DNA of 64,000 bases from contig NZ_CP016353.1 of NCBI RefSeq assembly GCF_002240355.1, positions 2,282,501 to 2,346,500 of the forward strand, given 5' to 3'. The translations under genes were made by a program, and so were the position numbers. The stretch is from Prauserella marina (lineage in GTDB: Bacteria; Actinomycetota; Actinomycetes; Mycobacteriales; Pseudonocardiaceae). Below the pieces are notes generated by a model. The model made no database searches and was not told the origin of the DNA. It saw only the letters and a program-made list of their open reading frames with translations. Shown here in pieces: positions 44,466 to 52,246 of the stretch; position 1 is the first letter of the stretch, and the number at the start of each line of letters is the position of its first letter.

Positions 44466-45611
44466 GTGCGCGTGCTGCTGTTCACCGGCAAGGGCGGCGT
44501 CGGCAAGACGACGCTGGCCGCCGCGACCGCGGCCGGTCTTGCCGGGCGGGGCGGCAAGACGCTGGTGGTCTCCACCGATCCCGCGCACTCGCTCGGCGAC
44601 GCGTTCGGCACAACGCTCGGCGCTGAACCGGCCGAAGTGGACACTTGCCTGCACGGCGCCCAGATCGATTCGCGCGCGCTCGCCGACGACACCTGGCACA
44701 CCCTGCGTTCGCAGTTGCGCTCGGCGCTGGTCAGTACGGCGGGCATCGACACCCTCGCGGCCGAGGAACTGACCGTACTTCCCGGCGTCGACGAACTGCT
44801 GGCGCTGACCGAGGTGCGCAGGCTCGCCGAGACCGGCGTGTGGGAGAACGTGATCGTCGACTGCGGGCCGACGGCGGAAACGCTGCGGCTGCTCGCGCTT
44901 CCCGAGGCCGTCGGGGGTTTCCTTCGCAGGGCCTACGGCCGCAAGAGCCGGTTGTCGAGCGTCGCGAGGTCGGTGGAACGACTCGCCGCGCACGTGGAAT
45001 CCCTGCGCGGAATGCTCACCGATCCCCAGGTGACCGCGGTCCGGCTGGTACTCACGCCCGAGCGGGTCGTCGTCGCGGAGACGCGGCGGACGCTGACCGC
45101 GCTCGCGCTGCGCGGCATCAGGGTCGACGGCCTGATCGCCAACCGGCTGATGCCCGCGCCGGGGTTGTGGCGCGGTTCGGCGGCGTCCTGGCTGCGGACC
45201 CGCCGCGAGCAGCAGGAGCGGGTGCTCGCCGAACTCACGGCGTCGGGACTCGCCGAGGAACTGCTCAGTTCCGTCGAGCACAGGGCCGCCGAGCCCGTCG
45301 GTCTTCCCGCGCTGCTGGAGATCGCCCGCGAACTGTACGGCGACCGGAGCCCGCTGCTCGGCTCCGGAAGCACGGAAACCGCACCGCTGCTTCAGGTGTC
45401 CGAAGTGGACAACGGGTTCACGCTGCGGGTCGCCGTGCCGCTCGCGCGGGATTCCGCGATCGACCTCGCCAGGGTCGGTGACGATCTGGCGATCACGGTC
45501 GACGGGCACCGCAGGCTCATCGCATTGCCGGAAGCGTTGCGGCACTGCGTGCTCGCCGACGCCGAGTCCGATTCCCTCGGCCTGCTGCTGCACCTGGAAG
45601 GATCTCGATGA
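44466..45611 (+). CDS. ArsA/GET3-family ATPase (Rv2184c-like)
   Basis: A 381-residue ATPase. The deviant P-loop GKGGVGKTT is at residues 8-16, then STDPAHSLGDAFG (switch I) and VIVDCGPTAETLRLL (switch II). The last 85 residues form an HSP20-like beta domain typical of this ArsA subgroup. No arsenic genes are nearby, so a GET3-like chaperone or targeting role is as likely as ion transport. It shares a 4-bp overlap (ATGA) with the CxxCxxC protein gene, and the pair may work together. Confidence 0.88.
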   Translation: MRVLLFTGKGGVGKTTLAAATAAGLAGRGGKTLVVSTDPAHSLGDAFGTTLGAEPAEVDTCLHGAQIDSRALADDTWHTLRSQLRSALVSTAGIDTLAAEELTVLPGVDELLALTEVRRLAETGVWENVIVDCGPTAETLRLLALPEAVGGFLRRAYGRKSRLSSVARSVERLAAHVESLRGMLTDPQVTAVRLVLTPERVVVAETRRTLTALALRGIRVDGLIANRLMPAPGLWRGSAASWLRTRREQQERVLAELTASGLAEELLSSVEHRAAEPVGLPALLEIARELYGDRSPLLGSGSTETAPLLQVSEVDNGFTLRVAVPLARDSAIDLARVGDDLAITVDGHRRLIALPEALRHCVLADAESDSLGLLLHLEGSR

Positions 45612-46027
45612 CCGCAGCCGAAGACCAGAACGAAGGCGTGCGGCTGGCCGAGGAGATCCGGCTGCTGATCGACATGGTCGTCGAGCGGGCAGGACCGTGG
45701 CTGGACGGGCTGCTCGCCTCGGGGCACGGAAGCGGGACCGGCGCCGAGCACGGCCCGGCGCGCCCTCGCGGTTGCGACTGGTGTCCACTGTGCGCGGTGG
45801 TCGCGATCGCGCGCGGCGAGCGTCCCGAACTGGCGGCACGGCTCGCCGAGCAGGCGGCACAGCTCGTCGCGTTGCTCAGGGCGGTGCTCGCAGACAGGTG
45901 GGAGCCGCAGGAAGGGGTCCACATGCCGGGCTTCTCACCTTCCCCCCGGCCGGAACCCGAGCCGGAGGGGGGTCCCGAGGTACAGCGGGTCACGGTCCGG
46001 CCGAGGGACAGCTGGGATCGGCACTGA
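45608..46027 (+). CDS. Conserved small protein with CxxCxxC motif (Rv2183c-like)
   Basis: A 139-residue protein. The N-terminal half is helical. CDWCPLC at about residues 55-61 gives three closely spaced cysteines fit for metal or disulfide chemistry. The C-terminal 35 residues are Pro/Glu-rich. It is translationally coupled to the ArsA-like gene, as in mycobacteria (Rv2184c-Rv2183c). Function unknown. Confidence 0.8.
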   Translation: MTAAEDQNEGVRLAEEIRLLIDMVVERAGPWLDGLLASGHGSGTGAEHGPARPRGCDWCPLCAVVAIARGERPELAARLAEQAAQLVALLRAVLADRWEPQEGVHMPGFSPSPRPEPEPEGGPEVQRVTVRPRDSWDRH

Positions 46028-46040
46028 GACCGTACCGGCC

Positions 46041-46994
46041 ATGCTGACGATCGGGATCGATGTCGGGGGCACCAGCGTGCGCGCTGGGGTCGTCGACGAG
46101 CGGGGCGTGCTGCTCGACTCGGCGAGGGCGGCGACTCCCGGCGGCGAGAAGGCGCTGGAGGACGCGATCGCCGGTGTGGTGGAGCGGCTGCGGCGGCGGC
46201 ACGACGTCGGCGCGGTCGGGCTCGCCGTGGCCGCGTTCGTGCGCCCCGACCGGCGTTCGGTGATGTTCGCACCGCACCTGGCCTGGCGGTCGGCTCCCGT
46301 CGCCGACCGAATCTGCTCGCGCGTGGGGCTGCCCGTGACTCTCGAACACGACGCGAACGCGGCCACCGTCGCCGAACACCGGTTCGGTGCCGCTCGCGGA
46401 GCCTCGGTCGTGACGCTGGTGGCCATCGGCACCGGCATCGGCGTGGGACTGCTGCTCGACGGCACGACGTTCCGGGGCGCCCATGGCGTCGCGCCCGAAC
46501 TCGGTCACCTGTGCGTCGTGCCGGACGGCAGGGCGTGCCCGTGCGGCAAGCGGGGCTGCTGGGAGCGGTATTGCAGCGGTACCGCGCTGGCCGCCACCAC
46601 GGTGGAACTGCTCGCCGGGTATCACGGCAGGCCGACCTCGCTGGCGAGGGAGGCCGCCGCCGATCCCGGTTCGATCACGGGGCGGCGCGTCGCGGCCGCC
46701 GCCCGCGAAGGCGATCCGGTGGCGGTGCGCGCGGTCGCGGAGCTGGCGAGGTGGCTTGGTCAGGGGTTGGCGCTGGTCGCCGACGTCTACGACCCCGAGG
46801 TGATCGTGATCGGTGGCGGGGTGTCCGAGTCGGCTCCGCTGTTTCTCGACGAGGCGCGCGAGCATTACGCCGCCGCGCTCACCGGCGCCTCGCACCGGCC
46901 GCTCGCCCGCGTCCGCACCGCCCAGCTCGGCGACGAGACCGCCATCGTCGGCGCGGCGACCCTGGCGAGGGAAGAACACGGCACGGCGCGTTGA
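46041..46994 (+). CDS. ROK-family glucokinase
   Basis: A 317-residue sugar kinase. Phosphate-binding DVGGTSVRAG is at the N-terminus, the catalytic Asp is in EHDANAAT, and the ROK zinc motif is seen as GH...CPCGKRGCWE. There is no DNA-binding domain, so it is a kinase, not a ROK repressor. Glucose is the likely substrate, by similarity to actinobacterial glucokinases. It begins 13 bp after the preceding gene. Confidence 0.87.
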   Translation: MLTIGIDVGGTSVRAGVVDERGVLLDSARAATPGGEKALEDAIAGVVERLRRRHDVGAVGLAVAAFVRPDRRSVMFAPHLAWRSAPVADRICSRVGLPVTLEHDANAATVAEHRFGAARGASVVTLVAIGTGIGVGLLLDGTTFRGAHGVAPELGHLCVVPDGRACPCGKRGCWERYCSGTALAATTVELLAGYHGRPTSLAREAAADPGSITGRRVAAAAREGDPVAVRAVAELARWLGQGLALVADVYDPEVIVIGGGVSESAPLFLDEAREHYAAALTGASHRPLARVRTAQLGDETAIVGAATLAREEHGTAR

Positions 46995-47007
46995 CTAGGC
47001 TTGGCTG

Positions 47008-47901
47008 ATGCTGCTCGGTGACGGCGATGGGTTCATCCATTGTGACTGCGGAGAGCGGCACTGGGGTTTGCACGGTGCCGCCGGGTTGTTGCTCAGCACC
47101 GAGGACAGGGGCGTGCTCTTGCAGCACAGAGCGGGCTGGACCCACCACGGTGAGACGTGGGCGCTGCCGGGTGGCGCGGTGCGGTCCGACGAGACCCCCG
47201 CCGCGGCGGCCATCAGGGAGACCTGGGAGGAAACCGCGGTACCACCGGAGGCGGTCGCGCTGCGCGCTTCCCTCGTGCACGAACACGGCAGCTGGCGCTA
47301 CACCACGGTGCTGGCCACCTTGACCACGAACGTGGAACCGCACAGTGCCAACGACGAAAGCCTCGCCGTCGACTGGGTCGAGCCCTCCGAGGTCGAGGAC
47401 TACCCGCTGCACCGGGATTTCGCCGCGAGCTGGCCAGCGCTGCGCGACCAGCTCGGCAGGCAGCTCGTCCTGGTCGTCGACGCGGCGAACGTGGTCGGCT
47501 CGCGGCCGGACGGCTGGTGGCGCGATCGGGCCGGTGCGGCGCTCCGGCTGCGCGACCGGCTCTCGCTGCTGGGCCCGGCGGGGATACCGGCCGCTGACGC
47601 GGGACTGAACGGGCTCGTCGGCTGGCGGTGGTGGCCGAGGGTGCTGCTGGTCGTCGAGGGCAAGGCGAGCGCGACGCCCGCGGCGCCCGGCGTCGAGGTG
47701 ATCACGGCGCGAGCCGACGGCGACACCGCGATCGTCGAAACGGCGGAGGCGGCGAGGAACGAAAGGCCACGCGATCACGTCGTCGTGGTGACCGCCGACA
47801 GGGAACTCAAGGAACGAGTGAGAGCCGTCGGTGCCGTCGTGGCCGGGCCTTCGGCGCTGCTGACCGCGCTCGACGCGCTGGAACCGGCCGGAGGGGCTTG
47901 A
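47008..47901 (+). CDS. Nudix hydrolase fused to a NYN/PIN-type nuclease-like domain
   Basis: A 297-residue two-domain protein. The Nudix box GX5EX7REUXEEXGU is at residues 56-78, with Ala in place of the last Gly (EETAV). After the Nudix fold, from about residue 152, a second domain begins LVLVVDAANVVG (Asp158) and ends in VVVVTADRELKERV, the acidic pattern of NYN/PIN ribonucleases. Function is unknown; a link between nucleotide or cap hydrolysis and RNA cleavage is conceivable (inference). The ATG is 6 bp after TAGGCT (46996-47001). Confidence 0.78.
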   Translation: MLLGDGDGFIHCDCGERHWGLHGAAGLLLSTEDRGVLLQHRAGWTHHGETWALPGGAVRSDETPAAAAIRETWEETAVPPEAVALRASLVHEHGSWRYTTVLATLTTNVEPHSANDESLAVDWVEPSEVEDYPLHRDFAASWPALRDQLGRQLVLVVDAANVVGSRPDGWWRDRAGAALRLRDRLSLLGPAGIPAADAGLNGLVGWRWWPRVLLVVEGKASATPAAPGVEVITARADGDTAIVETAEAARNERPRDHVVVVTADRELKERVRAVGAVVAGPSALLTALDALEPAGGA

Positions 47902-47909
47902 GGCGAGCG

Positions 47910-48512
47910 CTACACCTGGGCGCCGTTGGTGGGGTCGGCTCCGTCGGGCGGTCCCTGTTTGACCCGCAGCAACAGCAGCGCCAGCCCGGTGGCCAGCGCG
48001 AGCAGGCCGAGCGGAGTGCCGATCGTGGTGGTCAGCCCGATCAGCCCCGGCGCGATGAGCAGCAGCAACCCGACGACGAAGAACAACAGCACGATGAAGG
48101 CGCCCTTGCGCGGCCTCGGCAGCGGAGGGGGCTCCGGCGGGACGTAGTGCTCGTCGTCGTCGGCCGAGCCGGGGGGCGGCCCGCCCAGCATGGTGTCTTC
48201 CCAGCTGCCGCTGCTGCCCCGCCAGTTGTCCTGCGCCGTCGCGGTTTCGGGTGGATCGATGGTGTCCCCGCCGGTGCGGGTCGCGGGCGGCTCCTTGGTG
48301 TCGGCCTGGGTGGTGATGCCCTGGCCGGGCCTTCCCGGCGCCGGCTCCGAGGGGTCGGCGAGGTCGGGGTCGTCCTGCCTGCCGGAATCGACGTCGACGT
48401 CGAAATCACCGGCCGCGGTCTCACCGAAGCCTTGCGCACGCAAATCCGCGACGATCTCCTCGAACGTCGCGTCAACGTTTTCCGGACCATCCGAGCCTGA
48501 CGTTCTGCTCAC
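47910..48512 (-). CDS. Hypothetical protein with C-terminal membrane helices
   Basis: A 200-residue protein. The acidic, low-complexity N-terminal 130 residues are rich in Asp, Pro and Thr. Two or three hydrophobic helices (FIVLLFFVVGLLLLIAPGLIG and following) lie near the C-terminus. GTG 48512 overlaps the stop of the upstream esterase gene by 4 bp. No family beyond a general membrane protein can be named. Confidence 0.72.
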   Translation of the reverse strand: MSRTSGSDGPENVDATFEEIVADLRAQGFGETAAGDFDVDVDSGRQDDPDLADPSEPAPGRPGQGITTQADTKEPPATRTGGDTIDPPETATAQDNWRGSSGSWEDTMLGGPPPGSADDDEHYVPPEPPPLPRPRKGAFIVLLFFVVGLLLLIAPGLIGLTTTIGTPLGLLALATGLALLLLRVKQGPPDGADPTNGAQV

Positions 48513-49270
48513 CGCGCACCAACCTGCCTGACCGAACGCACGAACTCAACACTTCGTTCGAAAATCTCCGGGGCGTCGTTGTCAATTGTCGCCACGTGGA
48601 AGCTGTCGCGCAGCAGAACCTCCGTCCGGTTGGCGCTGCCGACGCGATCCATGATGATGCGGCCGTTGACGGGCTCCACGATGTGGTCGACGACCGAGCG
48701 CAGCAACAGCAGCGGCTGCGTCACGGCAGGCAATTCCGCCCTGACGAGGCGCCAGAGGACCGAAAGGCTGGCCGCGGCGCGTACCGGAGTGCGGTCGTAG
48801 GCGATCTCGGTGACGCCCGGTTTGGCGACGTCGCCCGCGACACCTTTCACCGAAGGGATGACCTTGGACAGCACGGGAAGCAGCTTCGCGTCCTTGCGCA
48901 GCGTCGTGACCGAGGGATTGACCAGAACCAGCCCCGAGACGTCCGCGCCGTGTCGTTGCGCGAGCCGCAAGGCCAGCGTCCCGCCCATCGAGAGGCCGAA
49001 AACGAACGCCGACTCGCATTCGCCGCGCAACGCCGCGAACCCCGCGTCGACGCAGTCGTACCAGTCGGTCCAGGTGGTGCGGTTCATCTCCCGCCACGTC
49101 GTACCGTGCCCGGGAAGGCGGGGGCAGCGCACCGTGAATCCCTCGGCGGCGAGATGCTCACCCCACGGCCGCATACTCGCCGGTGTTCCGGTGAACCCGT
49201 GACACAGCAGCACTCCGACCTCGGTGGAACCGGAGTGTGTGAACGGCTCAGCGCCGGCGAGCACTGGCAT
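48509..49270 (-). CDS. Alpha/beta hydrolase, carboxylesterase or monoacylglycerol lipase type
   Basis: A 253-residue serine hydrolase. The nucleophile elbow GLSMGG, oxyanion-hole segment LLCHGFTGTPASMRPWG, a late acid residue (RSVVDHIV) and the catalytic His (DSFHVATID) are all visible. It resembles short-chain carboxylesterases of the Est30 type. I chose ATG 49270 with GGAAGGA at 9-bp spacing; the frame is open 45 bp upstream. Followed by the overlapping membrane-protein gene. Confidence 0.85.
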   Translation of the reverse strand: MPVLAGAEPFTHSGSTEVGVLLCHGFTGTPASMRPWGEHLAAEGFTVRCPRLPGHGTTWREMNRTTWTDWYDCVDAGFAALRGECESAFVFGLSMGGTLALRLAQRHGADVSGLVLVNPSVTTLRKDAKLLPVLSKVIPSVKGVAGDVAKPGVTEIAYDRTPVRAAASLSVLWRLVRAELPAVTQPLLLLRSVVDHIVEPVNGRIIMDRVGSANRTEVLLRDSFHVATIDNDAPEIFERSVEFVRSVRQVGAR

Positions 49271-49474
49271 GCCCGATCGTCCTTCCGTCGAGCTGTCGTC
49301 GGTCCATCGTCGCACGAGGAACGCGACCCGTGGCCGCGTGCCCCAGCTGTGACATCCGTCGCGGGCACGCGACCAAGAGAGTGTCGCCTGTTGTGCACCG
49401 TGCTCGCCCGTTCGTAGGCTGACCTGTCGGCCAGGGGGTCACGGGAGTTCGAGGTCGGAGGAGGGCTTGCCCCG

Positions 49475-50236
49475 GTGCTGTATCGCCTCATGAAGTACGT
49501 GCTGCTCGGTCCGCTGTTGCGGCTGTTGTGGCCTGCCAAGGTCACGGGCAGGGAGAACATCCCCGAAACGGGAGGGGCGATCCTCGCAGGCAACCATCTC
49601 GCCGTCGCCGATTCCTTTTTCATGCCGCTGCGGGTTCCGCGCAAGGTGACCTTTCCGGCGAAGCAGGAGTACTTCACCGAGAAGGGGCCGAAGGGCCTGT
49701 TGAAAAAGTGGTTCTTCACCGGAGTCGGGCAGTTCCCGATCGACCGGTCGAGCGGTTCGGCCGCGCAGGCCGCGCTCGACACGGCCATCCGGCTGGTGCG
49801 AAGCGGGCACCTGCTCGGCATCTACCCCGAGGGCACCCGTTCGCCCGACGGCAGGTTGTACAAGGGCAAGACCGGGGTCGCCAGGATCGCGCTTGAGTCG
49901 AGGGCACCGGTGATTCCGGTGGTGATGGTCGGCACCGACAAGGTCAATCCCATCGGCTCCAAGATGTGGCGGCCCCGCAAGCTGGAGATCAGGTTCGGCC
50001 GCCCGCTCGACTTTTCCCGGTACGAGGGACTGGCAGGCGACCGGTTCATCGAGCGCTCCATCACCGACGAGATCATGTACGCGCTCATGGAGCTGTCCGG
50101 CCAGGAGTACGTCGACATCTACGCCGCGAAGGCGAAGGAACTGATCGCGGCCGACGAGGCGGGCGTCCGTCCGGCCGTGCCGTTGCAGCCCGAGGGCCGC
50201 GAACCGGCCCGGCTCCCGGAGAGCAAGGCAGGCTGA
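49475..50236 (+). CDS. 1-acyl-sn-glycerol-3-phosphate acyltransferase (Rv2182c-like)
   Basis: A 253-residue PlsC-type enzyme with catalytic NHLAVAD (H-x4-D), the IDRSSG segment and YPEGTRSPDG. It acylates lysophospholipids at the membrane. The -10 TAGGCT (49415-49420) gives a short leader with a GGAGGAG site before GTG 49475. It is the homologue, by position and sequence, of Rv2182c. The acyltransferase at 9768-10583 is a different, more diverged family member. Confidence 0.9.
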   Translation: MLYRLMKYVLLGPLLRLLWPAKVTGRENIPETGGAILAGNHLAVADSFFMPLRVPRKVTFPAKQEYFTEKGPKGLLKKWFFTGVGQFPIDRSSGSAAQAALDTAIRLVRSGHLLGIYPEGTRSPDGRLYKGKTGVARIALESRAPVIPVVMVGTDKVNPIGSKMWRPRKLEIRFGRPLDFSRYEGLAGDRFIERSITDEIMYALMELSGQEYVDIYAAKAKELIAADEAGVRPAVPLQPEGREPARLPESKAG

Positions 50237-50257
50237 GGCTTCGAGTACCGTGCGGCG

Positions 50258-50761
50258 GTGCGCTTTTTCTACGACACCGAGTTCATCGAGGACGGCGTGA
50301 CGATCGACCTTGTGTCGATCGGTGTCGTCGACGCGCGCGGCAGGGAGTTCTACGCGGTGTCGACCCAGTTCGACCCCGCGAAGGCCGGCCATTGGGTCAG
50401 GGAGAACGTGCTGGACAAGCTCCCCTCACCCGCCGACAAGGCCTGGCGCAGCAGGGAACGCATCCGCGCCGACCTGCTCGACTTCTTCGGAACGCCGGGC
50501 GGCGGCATCGAGCTGTGGGCCTGGTACGCCGCCTACGACCACGTGGCACTCGCCCAGCTCTGGGGGCCGATGCCCTCGTTGCCGCGCCAGCTTCCCCGGT
50601 TCACTCGTGATCTTCGCCAGCGCTGGGAGGACGTCGGCAAGCCGAGGCTGCCCGCACCGCCGACGGACGCGCATGACGCGCTCGCCGACGCGCGGCACAA
50701 CCTCCAGCGATGGCAGGTCATCGAGGAAACCCGCAAACGCAAGGGTTTTCCCGCCGCCTGA
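50258..50761 (+). CDS. DEDDh 3'-5' exoribonuclease (Rv2179c-like)
   Basis: A 167-residue RNase T-fold nuclease. The DEDDh residues are in FYDTEFIED (Asp and Glu), WYAAYDHVAL (Asp) and HDALADARHN (His and Asp). It is the homologue of Rv2179c, shown to be a structure-defined exoribonuclease with 3' overhang preference. GTG 50258 lies 6 bp after TACCGT (50246-50251), so it is probably leaderless. Confidence 0.9.
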   Translation: MRFFYDTEFIEDGVTIDLVSIGVVDARGREFYAVSTQFDPAKAGHWVRENVLDKLPSPADKAWRSRERIRADLLDFFGTPGGGIELWAWYAAYDHVALAQLWGPMPSLPRQLPRFTRDLRQRWEDVGKPRLPAPPTDAHDALADARHNLQRWQVIEETRKRKGFPAA

Positions 50762-50772
50762 GCCGAAAGGCG

Positions 50773-50786
50773 GCGGGTTCGCCCGC
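50773..50786. terminator. UUCG-loop hairpin between convergent genes
   Basis: GCGGG-TTCG-CCCGC, a stable tetraloop hairpin, lies between the ends of the exoribonuclease gene and aroG and just touches the aroG stop. Confidence 0.5.
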
Positions 50787-51895
50787 TACCGCCCCGCCTG
50801 GTTCCTCCTGGTCCTGACCCCGGCGGCGAGCTCGTCGAGCAGTTCGGCCGTGCTCTCCCAGCCGAGGCAGGCGTCGGTGATGCTCTGGCCGTAGGTCAGC
50901 TCGCTCGCCTCGCCCAGCGTCAGCTCCTGCCTGCCCTCGGCGAGGAAGCTTTCGATCATCACGCCGGTGATGCCCTGTTCGCCGGATCCGGTGCGCCGCG
51001 CGAGTTCCCGCACGACCTCGCCCTGCCGCACGTGGTCCTTGCCGCTGTTGCCGTGGCTCGCGTCGATGATCACCCGCTCAGGCAGGCCGGCGGCCCGCAG
51101 TTTGCCGAGCGTGTCCGCCACCGTCGCGCTGTCGTGGTTGGGCCCGGCCGCGCTGCCCCTCAGGATCACGTGACAGTGCGGGTTTCCGGCCGTGGTGATC
51201 AGTGCCGCGAGGCCGTCGGCGTTGATGCCGGGGAAGACGTGACCGGCCGATGCCGCCCTCGTCGCGTCGACGGCCACCTGCACGTCACCCTCGGTGGAGT
51301 TCTTGATCCCCACCGGCATCGACAGCGCGCTGCACAGCTGGCGGTGGACCTGGCTGGCCGCAGTCCTCGCGCCGATCGAACCCCAGCTCACCGTGTCGGC
51401 GATGAACTGTGGAGTGATCGGGTCGAGGAACTCGCAGCCGACGGGAAGCCCCAGCGCGGAGATGTCGAGCAGCAGCTGCCTCGCCTGCCGCAGGCCCTTG
51501 TTGACGGCGAAGCTCCCGTCGAGGTCCGGGTCGTTGATGAGGCCCTTCCAGCCAAGCGTCGTGCGTGGCTTCTCGAAGTACACCCGCATCACGACGTGCA
51601 GCGCGTCGCCCAGTGGCGCGGTGTGCTCGGCGAGCCGGTGCGCGTAGTCGAGCGCCGCGGCGGGATCGTGCACCGAGCACGGGCCGACGACGACGAGGAG
51701 CCGGTCGTCCCGGCCGTCGAGAATGTCGACGGTGCTCGCCCTTCCCGTCGCGACGGTCTTGGCGACGGCGGCGGTCATGGGGTGTTCCTCGCGCAGCAGG
51801 GCGGGCGACAGCAGCGGGCTGATGTCGACGGTGCGCTGATTGTCGAGTTCCCTCACGGGATCACTGACGTCCGCGAGTCCTGCGGTGAGCGTCAT
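50786..51895 (-). CDS. aroG: 3-deoxy-7-phosphoheptulonate synthase, type I
   Basis: A 369-residue DAHP synthase, condensing phosphoenolpyruvate and erythrose 4-phosphate at the entry to aromatic amino acid synthesis. It is clearly the E. coli AroF/G/H type (VVGPCSVHDP, MRVYFEKPRTTLGWKGLINDP, CHVILRG, ITGVMIESFL, GQSITDACLGWE). At this locus M. tuberculosis has the unrelated type II enzyme (Rv2178c). ATG 51895 has GAGGAAG upstream. A leader peptide with an aromatic cluster and alternative hairpins precede it, suggesting attenuation by aromatic amino acids. Confidence 0.93.
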   Translation of the reverse strand: MTLTAGLADVSDPVRELDNQRTVDISPLLSPALLREEHPMTAAVAKTVATGRASTVDILDGRDDRLLVVVGPCSVHDPAAALDYAHRLAEHTAPLGDALHVVMRVYFEKPRTTLGWKGLINDPDLDGSFAVNKGLRQARQLLLDISALGLPVGCEFLDPITPQFIADTVSWGSIGARTAASQVHRQLCSALSMPVGIKNSTEGDVQVAVDATRAASAGHVFPGINADGLAALITTAGNPHCHVILRGSAAGPNHDSATVADTLGKLRAAGLPERVIIDASHGNSGKDHVRQGEVVRELARRTGSGEQGITGVMIESFLAEGRQELTLGEASELTYGQSITDACLGWESTAELLDELAAGVRTRRNQAGR

Positions 51896-51913
51896 CAGGG
51901 GGCTTCCTCTCCG

Positions 51914-51960
51914 CAAGCCGCCCCGGAGTTCCCCGCCGAGCCGGCTTGTCGTCCGGCTCG
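51914..51960 (-). promoter_or_regulatory. Alternative hairpins between the leader peptide and aroG
   Basis: Structure A is CGAGCCGG/CCGGCTCG (51937-51944 with 51953-51960), a perfect 8-bp stem. Structure B is CAAGCCG/CGGCTTG (51914-51920 with 51942-51948), 7 bp, which uses bases from the arm and loop of A, so the two exclude each other. B ends just before the aroG ribosome site. This is the arrangement expected of a ribosome-controlled attenuator. No T-run is visible. Confidence 0.55.
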
Positions 51961-51972
51961 GGTGGTAGTTGG

Positions 51973-52080
51973 TCAGCGCACGGCGTCGCCGACCGACCCA
52001 CCACGGGCCGGCCTGCTAAACCAGAAATAGAAACGCTGCCACCGGAGGTGGCTCGCGTCGGCGCTGGTGAACGAGTTCAC
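51973..52080 (-). CDS. Aromatic-rich leader peptide of aroG
   Basis: GTG 52080 starts a 35-codon ORF whose residues 14-21 read W-Q-R-F-Y-F-W-F; Phe4 adds another aromatic. Six of those eight codons are for Trp, Phe or Tyr, far above chance for a GC-rich genome where TTT and TAT are rare. The GTG lies 7 bp after TAGGGT, so the leader is itself probably leaderless. A 6-bp hairpin (GCCACC/GGTGGC) sits just before the aromatic codons. Ribosome stalling when charged Trp, Phe or Tyr tRNA is scarce would control the downstream hairpins. Confidence 0.75.
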   Translation of the reverse strand: MNSFTSADASHLRWQRFYFWFSRPARGGSVGDAVR

Positions 52081-52087
52081 GACAGCC

Positions 52088-52093
52088 ACCCTA
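52088..52093 (-). promoter_or_regulatory. -10 box of the aroG leader transcript
   Basis: TAGGGT, preceded by TG (extended -10), 7 bp before the leader GTG. No convincing -35 is seen. Confidence 0.45.
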
Positions 52094-52246
52094 CAGGCGC
52101 GCCGCAACCCCGCCGTTCGCGGTGGGCGTTCCCGCCGCCATCCAGCGGGTTTCCTCGGTCATGACCCGTTGCTGCACCGATCAAGAGGTGCTCGCTACCC
52201 TGGTGGCGACGAGATGTGACGCAGGACAAACGCGGAGGTTGATCTG

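Noticed and set aside
52115-52128. ClgR-type box GTTCGC-N5-GCG upstream of the aroG leader
   Set aside because: Nine fixed bases are expected about twice by chance in this window, and neither aroG nor pfkA is a known ClgR target.
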